Part shown: in pieces, positions 1 through 11,800 of the stretch | Numbering within the stretch: position 1 is the first letter of the stretch | Layout of the letters: every line of letters starts with the position of its first letter | From: Liolophura sinensis | Lineage: Eukaryota; Mollusca; Polyplacophora; Chitonida; Chitonidae | Reading direction: 5' to 3' | Length of the DNA: 64,000 bases | Assembly: GCF_032854445.1 (NCBI RefSeq) | Contig: NC_088295.1 | Location: forward strand, 45,247,385 to 45,311,384 | Notes under the pieces: model-generated | Database searches by the model: none | The model's input: the letters and a program-made list of their open reading frames with translations, nothing else | What the model was told of the DNA's origin: nothing | Translations under genes and position numbers: made by a program

Positions 1-38
1 AATAACTTTGTCGGTCCTTCCATCCGTCAGAAACTCAC

Positions 39-89
39 CTGGCGCATGAGAGCCACGGCCACACAGACCATTAGTGTGAACTTCATCAT
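39..89 (-). CDS. ZP-D, partial: signal-peptide exon of a fourth ZP-family gene
   Basis: Read on the minus strand, this exon starts ATGATGAAG and encodes 17 residues (MMKFTLMVCVAVALMRQ) before a CAG|gtgagt donor. A TTTACAG acceptor lies just upstream and puts the 5' exon edge at 94, with a 5-nt leader before ATG. The peptide differs from the ZP-A signal exon at only three positions. Homology to ZP-A also runs into both flanking introns, for example the 'aataaagccgac' blocks near 590-620 and those near 13910-14000. The exon ends in phase 0, as in the paralogues. The rest of the gene must lie left of the window, so its ZP domain is inferred and not seen. Confidence is high that this is a paralogous exon and lower that the gene is intact. 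Confidence 0.75.
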
Positions 90-99
90 CTTACCTGTA

Positions 100-660
100 A
101 ATGGATGTCCATTTTATCGCTTTACTATGAAACCTGATTATAAATTGTTATTATTATAGACACAAAAATATTAACAAACACATGAACACAGTCACTCAGC
201 TCCATCTATCACATATATTCTCTTTCGTCAGGTTTATAAGTGTGTGTGTGAGGATCGGGGGTGGGGCAGGGGGGAATAGTTGTTTTCGCTTAGAGGCCAG
301 CGTGATGGTGGGAGGGAACCGGGCAAAGCACACGGGAAGCGCACGATCATCTATACCTTCGACCCGAGAGGTGGACTTGAACCCATAGCCAATGCATTTT
401 TGAGAGGTTTCCTTTCGATTATGTTGAGCATAATTAAGGGGATGTACAAATTATACTGAATAGATATAATCTCCTGTTATTTTACTGGAATCTGGAATGC
501 ACACCTGAAATATTCAATTCCCTATTAGGACTAAGTTTAACTGAAAAAAGCTCATTTCGAACTCATTTCCTCGTAGCCACAGTAATAAAGCCGATTCTAT
601 TCGAAAGAAATAAAGCCGACTGCAAGAAAAAGAAACATTTCCGACGTTATTGTGGAGAAA
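100..660. other. Presumed intron 1 of ZP-D
   Basis: No ORF or RNA gene is convincing here. Roughly 100-200 and 540-640 align by eye with ZP-A intron 1 (13580-14000), including 'aataaagccgac' blocks. A degenerate SINE fragment lies at about 283-390. Confidence 0.5.
283..390 (-). mobile_element. Degenerate AATAAA-tail SINE fragment
   Basis: The core 'gccagcgtgatggtggga', 'aaccgggca' and the B-box-side sequence 'ggacttgaaccc' match the reverse complement of the fuller SINE copies in this window (for example 46853-47090). The 3' tail region is lost. Confidence 0.6.
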
Positions 661-885
661 AGGCGCATCTGTGGCTCAGTAGGTTAGCGCGCTAGCGCAG
701 CGTAATGACCCAACAGCCTCTCAGCATTGCGGTCGCTGTGAGTTTAAGTCCAGCTCAGCAATCTGCTGATGGTCGTGGGTTTCCCCGGGCTCTGCCTGGT
801 TTCCTCTCACCATAATGCTGACCGCCGTCGTGTAAGTAAAATATTCTTGAGTACGGCGTGAAACACCAATAAAAAAAAATATTGT
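661..885 (+). mobile_element. Near full-length tRNA-derived SINE (AATAAA-tail family)
   Basis: The tRNA-like head contains an A-box-like 'tggctcagtaggttagcgcg' and a B-box-like 'gtttaagtccagc'. It is followed by the family core (tggtcgtgggtttcc, cataatgctgaccgccgtcg) and the tail 'ttgagtacggcgtgaaacaccaat' plus an A-run. It lies in presumed ZP-D intron 1. Recall suggests a molluscan V-SINE/RUDI-type family; this is untested. Confidence 0.85.
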
Positions 886-892
886 AGATAAA

Positions 893-1265
893 TAAAGTCA
901 AGTTGAATGATGAAAAATAAAACCAAGGTGAATGATGAGAAACAAAGCCAAGGCGAATGATGAGAAACAACGCCAACGTGAATGATGGGAAATAACACCA
1001 ATGTGAATGATGAGAAACAAAGCCAACGTGAATGATGAGAAACAAAGCCAACGTGAATGATGAGAAACAACGCCAACGTGAATGATGAGAAATAACACCA
1101 GCGTGAATGATGAGAAGCAACGCCAAGGTGAATGACGAGAAACAACGCCAATGTGAATGATGAGAAACAAAGCCACGGCGAATGATGAGAAACAACGCTA
1201 ACGCGAATGATGAGAAATAACACCAACGTGAATAAAGAGAAAAACAGTCAAATGGAATGATGAGA
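893..1265. repeat. 25-bp minisatellite (about 14 copies)
   Basis: The unit approximates 'gtgaatgatgagaaacaa' plus 'cgccaac'. Because 25 is not a multiple of three and the unit lacks minus-strand stops, three overlapping minus frames stay open with a 25-residue repeat. These are artefacts and not genes. The array abuts the 3' tail of the SINE at 661-885. Confidence 0.9.
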
Positions 1266-2265
1266 AATGCAGGTTAAAAGAGTTAAATACGAAAAAAAAT
1301 GGCCGGAGTGCATGGCTAAAGAGAAATAAATGTGAGGAGAATTGAACAGAAAGACATGAATAATAGACATATAGTTTATAAAGGTTGACTCTGCTTCATT
1401 GAATAGATTTTTGTCTGACTAAATGTTAGACTGTGGCGTCTTGAAAACATTCCGTCTACGCCTGTATTATCCAGTCGTTCGGATTTTTAATAGACAAATG
1501 CGCACAAAAGTTGACTGTTATCAAAAGTGTAATGAGATTAGAAAGTTAAATAGGAAGTGCAAATTAACCAACGACCATAAATAACACCGTCCGTAAAATA
1601 TTCGGCCTGTTAAATATTTGGCTTGATACCGTCTAATATGCAGCTTGGCATATCTTAATGACAGCTTATCAGTATAGTTCTTGAAACTGTGTTTAAAACA
1701 GCCCTATATGTAACAGTCGCTGAGTAATTAAATTTGGAAAACTGAAAAGTGGTTTCAAACAGGATATAGTTAAACTGTCTACAAATAATTAACTTACTAC
1801 TTTTTTGGACTGTTCCACGCACTGCAACGCTCTGACTGCTGGATCCTTGTGGTAACTGGTTAAAACTCAAGTTTTCATTTTAAGCGCCGAAACATGGAAT
1901 TTAAAGCCTATTTGCACACAGATGCCGGATTTGACGACCTCAGAAATCTTTTGAAGATAGATGTCAGACAAACGCACTTTGTAAACGCAAGTCACAACTG
2001 TATAGTCACGACGGTGAATACCTACAGTTGTACAAAGAGTACAATGACAGACTGCTCTATCATCTGAGACCAAAGAACCTGGTACGGTGAGGCGGAGAAT
2101 CTGCCCCAGAGAGTGCAAATTTCGAAATCGAAGTACCCATAAAAGTTATATGGCCATAAAAGAAATGCTTGCTTATTAATAACCCGACAAAAAAATGCAC
2201 TTTCGATCAAAAACGCCATCTTGAATTAGAATGATTGAGGTATGGTATTAGGTAACATTTGACAA
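1266..2265. other. No gene recognised
   Basis: Only short AT-rich ORFs without recognisable domains are present. The sole candidate feature is the possible ZP-D first exon near 1798. Confidence 0.6.
1798..1845 (-). other. Candidate untranslated first exon of ZP-D
   Basis: On the minus strand a gtaagtt donor ends at 1797. The flank (gttaaac...acaaataattaacttac) resembles the sequence around the ZP-A first exon donor (gttaaac...acaaaaaatcaacttac near 14565-14596). No TATA element lies at the 65-75 bp upstream spacing seen in ZP-A and ZP-C. The 5' limit shown is a guess. Confidence 0.25.
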
Positions 2266-2269
2266 CTGT

Positions 2270-2682
2270 AGCGAGTGAGTGAGCGAGTGAGTGAGTGAGC
2301 GCTTGGGGTTTAACGTCGTACTCAACAATTTTTCAGTCATATGACGACGAAGGAATCATTAGGGTGCATGTACGTGTAATGTGCCTTCTTGTTGCAGGAC
2401 GGATTTCCACCGCTCTTTTATTTAGTGCTGCTTCACTGAGACGACTTACCGAAGGCAAGTAAGCCGCCCCGCCCGAGCCATTATACTGATACGTTATACG
2501 TATACGTATACGTATACATTATACTGCACTATCCCCTTCATGCTGAACGCCAAGCGAGGAAGTTACAACTTCCTCTTTTAAAGTCTTAGGTGTGACTCGA
2601 TCAAGGATTGATCCTGGATCTACCAGTCCCGAAGCGGACGCTCTACCAACTGTGCTATCCGGGCCGGTCCAACTGTAGCGAA
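2270..2682 (-). mobile_element. tRNA-derived SINE (CTCA-tail family), near full length
   Basis: Reverse-complemented, it starts with a tRNA-like head (ggcccggatagcacagttgg, an A-box; ggatcaatcc, a B-box-like site), runs through a body shared with copies at 18240 and 19110, and ends 'gagtacgacgttaaacccca' followed by CTCA repeats. A small palindromic (cgtata) expansion interrupts it near 2492-2515. It resembles SINEs of the MetaSINE type, from memory only. Confidence 0.85.
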
Positions 2683-2689
2683 ACCATAC

Positions 2690-5600
2690 CCCAGTTCTGG
2701 TTGAGAGCACGGGGACCTCGGCTATCATTAACATTAACATGTCATGCGTAGCGGAAGTATAAGGCTGAAAGTTACATTAGTTATATTTTTATTTAATTGA
2801 TTGGTACATAACGGCATGCTCAAGAAAGTTCAGAAAGTTACATGTGTGGTGCAGTGATTTTCACAAGTCTACATTGTCTAATGTTAAGAAAAAAATATCT
2901 TTCAGTGTCACTGGAGTCGGCTAAAAATTTTCAATTTTTTGATCTATACATCGCCTCGGTGCATTTTTGGAGCTTTACAAGTTGCGTGCTAGCCATATAA
3001 CAGGAAAAGAAAGAGTAAAACAGAGCTAAAAATAAGAAGTGGCCTTAATGAGTGTGTCAGTAGCTGTCGCTCACAGCTATAGTAAGTTTCGCTGCTAGAG
3101 CTGCACACTTTTTTTCACTGAAGCCGATTCTCCCGCCTTAACATACCAGGTCCTTTCGATTTCATTTTCTAATCAACCAGGCGTTACATTACACTAAACA
3201 ATAATTCGTCCAGTTTCGAGAGTTTGCAATGTGGCAACAGTAGAAAGCGTTTGTCCATTTTTAACGCTTTTAAATTAAAACCTGAATAGCACAGAAAAGA
3301 AGCAATGGATTATGGGCGATGATCTAGCGCCACCTGCAAGGTCTGCTTATTATATGTCAAAATTCACTGATATTTCCTCGGTAACATCGAACACAACTAT
3401 ACAAGGTTTATTTGAGTTTCCCTATTCACTGAAGGTAGCAATCTTCAGCGTGGGTGAGGTACATAACATGTCATCACAGATACAGGGATTCCAGGTATTA
3501 GGTATTTGTTTATCCCTGGTGGCAACTATAGTGCTTCATGATTAAGTATGAAACATCATCAATTTATTTGGCGTCAGATTATTGCAGGTCTGAATTCTTA
3601 TTGTTCCAGACATCTCTTTCTGGGAATACGAACAGTCATTCTGACTGTCAACGACAGCGCTAATGATAGTTTTCTCCTCCTGTTAAACAAAAGGTCATTC
3701 AGGTAAAAAAAAACTTTGTGCAAGAAGGAGTTAACAGTCAATGGATTTTAAAAAAATGTAGAATTATGAAGAGAAAGGACCCTTGCAACTAGATGGGAAA
3801 CCTGTCGCTCAGGTCGAGTGCCAACCTGCTCACAGTGACACAAGGGCTTCCCAGGCGCTAAGGTTACAGAAAGTGCACTTGAAGCTGTTATGTTACATGT
3901 AAAGCCGATGAAATAGGCAAAGCTAAATTATTCGTTGCTAACCATCAACCTACTATATGTCATTAAATAATAACATAATATCCTTTTCCGTTTGATCTTG
4001 ATATTTGAAACAAGATTTGTCTAACGAATTATACCGTGAATTATACAGAGTCTGTTATACAGTGTCTGTATAAAAATAAATCACAATTATTATACAGTGT
4101 CTGTAATAGACATTTATTACGAATCTAATCTGGTAAACAGGCACCCGCTATCACGGTGTAATTTTACGATATGCTATTAGCTGAAGTATTTAGCGTTGGG
4201 ATTTCATTGGAAGAATACTATATATACTCTGCATAGATTTACAATAATTGGCAATATTTGAAGAAATATAAGAAAATAATTTCCTTTGTGGTTCAAATTA
4301 ACTCCCCCATTTTCTACTTAGTTGTATTAAGCATTAAGAGAAGATACGCATTTATAGGAATCCGTCTCGTTATCCTATTCAACTCTGCCCTCACTGCTGC
4401 ACCGATCTGGGACGATATCCTTTCTAGTTGTAAGGGGCCCTTGTAGGGAACAGCATCAGCTGTACAACTATTTAACACGTATTATAAGATACAGGTAATA
4501 AGAAAATCTTAATGTGACACAGAGAGAAAAAAAATCCATTACAAAGTCTTGTGTCTAACAGAATCACTTTTTCTTTGAGGATATGGATAAAACATGTGAA
4601 AATATTATGACCGTGTTTCAAAATAATAGCTTTAGGTCCAAAGGAAAGTATTATTTCCAACAGAGACCTTTACGAGAAAAAGCCATTGTTCTTCAAGATC
4701 GATTCTTTAGGAGACTTTCACAACATGGGCCATATTTCTCCTATATCGTGTATAGAAATCACGTTATAGCGCCATAAAGCTACTTTATTTACTGAAAAGA
4801 CACGAAGAATTGATCTGCAAAGTTTTGTGAAAGTGGGCGCGGGGAAAAACTTTATGAACAAGATAAACTGATATATTAAGAGGAACCCTTTTGTGAAGCA
4901 AACCACTGAAACGGAAACCGTTATTCTAATCAACATCTAACCCGTATGCTCAAAGAAAACCCTTAATTTCCAGTTGTGATGCATATATCCATCAGAAACA
5001 ACAATAACATGACCCAGTCTATCTTGTTACATATCTCACATTTCTGATGAGATGAACAGACAGAATAAAAACGCGATTTGTTGTAACACCTGTCTTCTTT
5101 TTTATGGTAGGGTATACTGAAATAAGGTCATCAGCATGAGCATAAACTATAATGTAAATTATAATACCGGATGTAAATTCTTAAGTTTGTGGATATGCTT
5201 CTTCTTTTATTAATCCAATTTTCATACAGATAATAATTTAATACTGTGCCATTGTCAGAAATCAGCTCAGTGTAACTAAGCCTTGTCGGAGATCTAATCG
5301 ATATAAGGTTTGTGTACAGTCAGTAAGACCTTTAGGGTTCAGTACACAGTATGCGGTAGTAGTTTCCTGTCTCTTTCGAGTGAAGTGGAAAAATCTGATT
5401 TACAACTTCCATTCTTATGACTACTTACACTCAAGAGCTATATAGGAACGGCGTGTCCTCAGCCTAGGACACGTTAAGCCTTAAAGAGTAGTCTCCCATT
5501 AGATTACAAGAGTAATCCAGCCTCTTGTATATTGCTCGATTTTGTGTCAGGTTTGCCACAAATGCAGATCCCTTATAATTTCGCCGAGCTGTGTTGGTTA

Positions 5601-6060
5601 TTATGTTTTTTGTTTGTTTGCCATAACTGTGCTAACCAATGACGTGTTGTAATTCAAATTGAAATCTGTGTAACTCAATCTAAATCAATTACGTGTTGCC
5701 CAAACTTAACCTTAAAAACATTTCAGAGGACTGTGTTTCAATTTGTCTCTGCATTTGTGATCTAAATTTGCCCGCTTCTGTAAAGGAAGATTTATTTTAT
5801 AGGGATACATCATATGAACTGATTCTTGGGCAAACATTTATTTCAGCTGTAATAAACAGTCTTTGGGCAACTGGAAGGAAAGCTGCTATAAAGTTAAGCG
5901 CAATATCAGCGCGTGATACTGAAATAGCCTCATGTACATGTAAACTAAACTTGGACGACTATTATTATCCAGTTAAACTAGACAGTGAGATTACAAATTC
6001 TGAATGAACAGGAACAGTGTCTGCTAAGATTTCTTGAGCTTGTATTACGATACATAACGC
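2690..6060. other. No gene recognised
   Basis: AT-rich sequence with short ORFs and no repeated family seen. A 104-codon ORF at 5693-6007 is described separately. Confidence 0.6.
5693..6007 (+). other. Unrecognised 104-codon ORF, possible TE relic
   Basis: The ORF starts 'atgttacccaaa' in sequence as 'TTGCCC' context and the translation is of mixed composition rather than repeat-like. It contains 'YELILGQTFISA', faintly reminiscent of the segment after the flap of retropepsins ('LILG..FL'), but no catalytic DTG or DSG is visible. No splice context or neighbouring domain supports a gene. It could be chance. Confidence 0.15.
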
Positions 6061-6065
6061 TTCAA

Positions 6066-6215
6066 GAGTGTGACGGTTCATCGGTTCCTGTTCAAGGGTG
6101 TGACGGTTCATTTGTTCCTGTTCCAGAATGACACGGTTGATCGGTTCCTGTTCCAGTTTGCGACCGTTCCTCGCTCCTGTTCAAGAATACCACCTTTCCG
6201 CGGTTCCTGTTCCAT
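6066..6215. repeat. About 30-bp minisatellite, five degenerate copies
   Basis: Recurring 'gacggttcatcggttcctgtt' followed by 'caagggtgt' variants, decaying toward 6215. Confidence 0.75.
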
Positions 6216-6423
6216 CTCTTTCGTCATACCTCACTTTTGCAATTTATAAAATTTTAGAGCGCATAGAGCCAAAAGGTGTGGAACTGTTTATTACACTGCA
6301 TGGTAATATATGAGGTCAGATGAATTTAGGGATTATGTAATTTCACATAAGTCCTTTTGTTAATCATCAGATTGATGTAGGGTATTATCTCTAGCTCTCT
6401 TTGTACATCTGGTGCATGTAGGG

Positions 6424-6612
6424 TTTGTCAAAGTCTGGAGACCCCGGAATGAAACCCGGGCCGGATTATTCCAAAGACTCTTAAAATGGTACTTGCTGCT
6501 GCCTTGTAGGCTTTCAGCACTGAGAGCAAAGAAACATGACTGGTTGGTCTGGAGACAGTATAATGTGAATGGATGGAGTGTCATGTCTGGCGTGTACGTC
6601 CTGATACTTTAA
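6424..6612 (+). mobile_element. Diverged SINE fragment related to the CTCA-tail family
   Basis: The segments 'tgaaacccgggccgg', 'ctgactggttggtctgg'-like and 'gtgtcatgtctggcgtg' match the reverse complement of parts of the copies at 36150-36470 and 55150-55385. It is followed within 10 bp by the long CATA array. Confidence 0.55.
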
Positions 6613-6621
6613 CTCAGCATG

Positions 6622-6923
6622 ACATGTACATACATACATACATACATACATACATACATACATACATACATACATACATACATACATACATACATACATA
6701 CATACATACATACATACATACATACATACATACATACATACATACATACATACATACATACATACATACATACATACATACATACATACATACATACATA
6801 CATACATACATACATACATACATACATACATACATACATACATACATACATACATACATACATACATACATACATACATACATACATACATACATACATA
6901 CATACATACATACATACATACAT
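6622..6923. repeat. (CATA)n microsatellite, about 75 copies
   Basis: Nearly pure tetranucleotide array of 302 bp. All Tyr-Ile-His-Thr or Cys-Met-Tyr-Val reading frames across it are artefacts. Confidence 0.98.
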
Positions 6924-7139
6924 CCATGTAGAGCTTGTGCATTTGTGCTTCTTTGAGTCTCTAGATGGGTATGCTGACATACAGAGGGACGAGACCCCTT
7001 CATCTGAAATTAGATTTACGAGATTATGCAGATAGAGATATTATTGTTCGGGCGTCATGTTGCCAGAATGTATTCTGTAAAACTTCTACCCATAACTCTC
7101 TATACAATTTGTATGTGTTCCGTTGAAATGTCATTAGTC

Positions 7140-7785
7140 ATTAGTATGATTTGCATTCACAACTATCCACGTATGTAATTTGTGCTTTAATGATATGCCT
7201 TCAACCTTTGTGGCGCACATGATTTGTATTCACAACTCTCCACGTATGTATTTTGTGCTCTGATGTTATGCCTTCAACCTTTGTGGCGCACATGATTTGT
7301 ATTCACAACTCTCCACGTATGTATTTTGTGCTCTGATGTTATGCCTTCAGCCTTTGTGAAGCACATGATTTATATTCATAACTCTCCACGTATGTATTTT
7401 GTGCTCTGATGATATGTGTTCAGCTTTTGTGACGCACATGATTTGTATTCATAACTCTTCACGTATGTATTTTGTGCTCCGATGATATGCCTTCAGCCTT
7501 TGTGAAGCACATGATTTATATTCATAACTCTCTACGTATGTATTTTGTGCTCTGATGATATGCGTTCAGCTTTTGTGACGCACATGATTTGTATTCATAA
7601 CTCTTCACGTATGTATTTTGTGCTCTGATGATATGCGTTCAGCTTTTGTGACGCACATGATTTGTATTCATAACTCTTCACGTATGTATTTTGTGCTCTG
7701 ATGATATGCGTTCAGCTTTTGTGACGCACATGATTTGTATTCATAACTCTTCACGTATGTATTTTGTGCTCTGATGATATGCCTC
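7140..7785. repeat. 73-bp tandem repeat, about nine copies
   Basis: The unit contains 'cacatgatttgtattcat', 'aactcttcacgtatgtattt' and 'gtgctctgatgatatgc'. Spacing between successive 'cacatgatt' blocks is 73 bp (for example 7216 to 7289). The last copies are nearly identical, suggesting recent expansion. Confidence 0.92.
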
Positions 7786-7950
7786 TCACAATAGACAAGA
7801 CACATGGTGCCCTGCCTTGTCACAGTAGACAAGACACATGGCGCCCCGCCCTGTCAAATATACAAGACACATGGCGCCCCGCCCTGGCACAATAGGCAAG
7901 ACACATGGCGCCCCGCCCTGTCAAATATACAAGACACATGGGGCACCCTG
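7786..7950. repeat. About 33-bp tandem repeat, five copies
   Basis: The unit has 'gacaagacacatggcgcccc' and 'gccctgtcaaatatac' variants. It begins exactly where the 73-bp array stops and decays to about 8060. Confidence 0.85.
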
Positions 7951-8061
7951 TCGCAGTCACTAGTTACCTGGCGCCCAGTCACATTACACCAGGCTCGGCC
8001 TTGTCACAATATACATGTACAAGGAACTTGGCGTTCCAGCTATCCACATTATACCAATTGA

Positions 8062-8540
8062 ATGACGTTTGAGTCTACAGCAATATATTGCTTATAATAA
8101 AGTTCTAGGCATGACCAGACAGGTTCTCTAACTCTTCGGCCACGAAATTTCTTGTCATATCACATGTAAAGAAAATGTTGTTGTAACTCTAAAGAAAACA
8201 AGAGTGACAATAAATATGCAAGAGTTAACTGACTCCGTTTATTGGGTAAAACATAGAATCCTGCTTATTTGAGTCGATATATAGCTTCATACAAAATACA
8301 CTGAGAAAAATGTTGAACTTTTGCCTTAATATCTAAGACAAGTTTTCCGAAACTTTATTTTTCTTGCTTTTTACCCATTCCGCAAGTAGAGTATCCATTC
8401 TGCAACCTCTTTCTGTGACGTGATCAAAGAGACCGTGTTGGATATACTACCGTAAAATGATAGTTTCGCTGAGGTCTTTTCCATACCAGTTGTTCCGAAC
8501 AAGAAAAATCGTCAACTTTGTAAGAGTGTAGGACATTTTA
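8062..8540. other. No feature seen
   Basis: Unannotated flank downstream of ZP-A. No ORF of note or recognisable repeat. Confidence 0.6.
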
Positions 8541-8544
8541 CACC

Positions 8545-8550
8545 TTTATT
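8545..8550 (-). terminator. Candidate poly(A) signal of ZP-A
   Basis: AATAAA on the minus strand, about 310 nt downstream of the ZP-A stop codon. It is the first canonical hexamer found on this side. Confidence 0.5.
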
Positions 8551-8859
8551 TAGCGTCCGATAAAGCAGGGAAACATTTGATTTCTACTGACGTGGGGGTT
8601 TCCCCTACATACACCTGATACAGGGTGTTTTGTATCCATGCCAAGTTATCTCTCATTCAACTTATAATATATTATTCAGACAAAGGTTTAATTATTTTTA
8701 GATTTAGCCTGATGAGAAATTTGAAGCCAGTGCAAAAAGACAGATGGTAGCTTATATAAGTGGCAAAGTATATACAAGGTGCAGAGCGGTAACCATATTA
8801 TGTGTGTGTGTGGAATTTCTTCGTCATCTTGTCAGTCAGGGTCAGAACTTAAGGAGGGT

Positions 8860-11800
8860 TTATGCGCCTTGCTTCTGTTGCTCACGACGTCTGGTGGTGA
8901 ACATGAACACGACAATAACCATGGCAACAAGCAGCAGCACGGCTAGGACAGCCACGGTGACGATGAAACCAAGGCTTTGCATGCACGTGACGGCATTAGA
9001 GCCGTCCTCAGTCGTATGACCTGTAAGAAAGGTAACCATTATACAAGACCATGTTCTCTAAGTCGTCTCATTGTCCCGTTATGTGAACTCAAGGAATTTG
9101 GATTTAATATAAAATCAAACGTCAGATCCGTTACAAGGCCAATTATGTTAATAATAACAGACATAATGGCGAACGACATATATTTGACTGTTGGCAATTG
9201 GTTATTGGTATAGACGGTATAGCTTTAAAAATAGATCTCTCTACATACAGGTGTAAATAGGAAGTATATTAAGTTCTTACTTGGTTGTGAAAAACATAGT
9301 GGCGATAGACACGGGAGTAAGAGGTGCGATATACTCACTGGAGGACGGTAACTGTACACCCGCTGGGAGAACGAATAACTTTGTCGACAACTTCAGGGTC
9401 TCATCTTCTGTAGGTTCGTCGTCAGCAGCTCGCCTCTTTCTCTTTCCTGGTACACCACAGTTATTCTGTCAAATAAACCAGAAACAAATATTTTTAATGC
9501 CTTCAGGAAAAGTTATTCATGTATTATTTTTCTTCCAGTGGTTACAATTTACACAAGGTAGCACATACTTCTTGAGAGGTCCATTAAATGTCTCTGGCAT
9601 ACACTATAAATTATACCAGCGTGTTATATCGGTATACGACCTGATATTTTCGTCGATATGATCGATATTGGGAAACTAAATATTGATCACCTCGATCATC
9701 TCGTTGGCTGAAGTACCTGTATAGCCAACCCTTGCTGTGTTTTCTAGGACCCTTTCCCGGATAAAGGAGCAAGCCTGTTTCTTATAGCTAGTTGAAAGTT
9801 TGTCACACTATCTTCTTTCACTATCTTTTTTCATAACTGCTCGTGGTAGTCACTTTCTTATACTCAGTCAAAGTATTACTGAGACAAAGTATACAGAGAC
9901 AGATGTACGCGTATGATATCGTGAAATGTAGACAAATGCCTCAAGAGAGCAGGATAGATTTTGAAATATAATTACCCTGTTACAAAAAACAATATAAACA
10001 ATACATGTAACGTCTGCTTTATAATGTTCTGAGAGAGGTGTAATAAATTGCAATCAGTATGGTGACTTTGTTTGAGCACTATACATCAACCATCGGAACC
10101 AAAGGAACTTTCAGTGTCAAGGGATCCGTTTTGCAATGCTTACGCAACCCTGTTTCAAACGCATTTATTTTGATGATGCATGTTTTCAGTAGGTGTTGTC
10201 GTGGAGGATTCGCCACGCAGGCGCATGACTGCTTAGTAAAACTGGCTGCAGAACAGCAATCTCTGTCACTTACCCCGTCACAGTTGACAGGACAGATGGT
10301 CGCTTCAACGTCAAATGTGACGTCATTGGAACCTGATCCTTCAAGAGCGAATAATGTCACGGGAAATGTTGCTACTAATCCAGCCGAGATGAACCCGTCT
10401 TGGACAAACAGAGGGCCGTATGGGGCCACCACACAACTAGAAAAATGAAGGACATACCGAATACAAAGGCGACAACATTGAGATAAACCCCCAGAGCGGA
10501 GACGACGGTGTGACAGTTGGCAAATGGTCACACGAAACGTGTGAAATTAGACCTCTGATCAATTTACCTCTAGGTTTTGTCCAATTGTTCATGTAAAAGT
10601 TTGAAAAGTTGAAACCTTGGCGCCTCACATAGATCATTGTCTTAAGCAGAACTAGGTATAATATAGGTAGGTTAACTGAAATGTATTATACGCCACTGGC
10701 TGAAAACAATGTGTTACAGGCCTCAGTTCTGGAAGCCATTGATCAACGACCAGTTAATCATAGTTGATGCAGGATTTTCATTTTGAGAACAAAAAATTCA
10801 GTAAATTAAGTTTCATTTGTTCATTCAACAATCTTGACTTCACTTTAGAATGGAACTCTCCATTTTTCATCATTAGTTCAATCATATCAGCTCATAAATT
10901 GTAAATTTGAATACAGAAATGAAGTTTATAAGCATTGATAAGCATCTGTGATGACAACACGGCCTGGTGTACCAGATAAAAATAAGGCACGAGTAGGGTT
11001 GTTGTTTTGTACACAGAATTTTCATGGATGAGAGAGACTCACTAATTATCGATAATGTTTACGCTGATCGTTCCGCTTGATACGTTCATCTGTTTAACTT
11101 GTACACCATTTTCATCTGAAAAACATCATCCAAAGCATAATTATGAACTTGTTTAAGTTTGTTACCATTTTAGACGGAGCGCTGAAAAATAAGTTCAGAA
11201 ATGACAAAATGATGTATTGGGTATCCAAGATCTGTAAAAACGTCCGGTACTTCATCTAGGTTATGATTTTACCAGTTATGATAATTTGTCTTAATTATTC
11301 GAGGAGTGCCGTTCGATATATAAAAGTCAAAAATATTGTTGTGCACAAGGCACAAACATGTACCGTTACATGTCAGAAGAACATTTCCTTTTGACGAAAA
11401 TGTCACATTCTGAAACATAGGGAATATCACAATTTTAATGGATGTACATATCCCCATCGGTGCCGCTCATGCTAACTTGAAGAGTGACATAAAATAAAAG
11501 TTAAGTTGAAACATCTGCCATCTGTTTTCGGCGCTGTAATGTTGTAAATAGTGCACTTTTTTGTATATATCCCAATCAAGTGACGAAAATGTCAAGTTCT
11601 AAAACAAAGGGGATATCAAAATTTGATTTATGTACAAACCAGCATCAGTCCCGCCCATTCTAACTTGTAGAGTGACATCGTCACCAAACAGTGCTGTAGT
11701 TGTCACTGCATTTGTAGCGTCTAACAACTCAAGCGTGTATGTCTGATCGCCAGGTATATCTACAGGAATATCTTCGGTCGTGGCAGGTCCTCCACTGTAA

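Noticed and set aside
661-740. Possible tRNA gene
   Set aside because: The A-box and B-box-like sequences belong to a SINE head; no cloverleaf with matched acceptor stem is visible and the SINE body follows.
755-1226. Three overlapping minus-strand ORFs with 25-residue repeats
   Set aside because: Direct result of a 25-bp minisatellite open in all three frames.
6514-7035. ORFs of alternating YIHT or CMYV residues
   Set aside because: Simple translation of a (CATA)n microsatellite.
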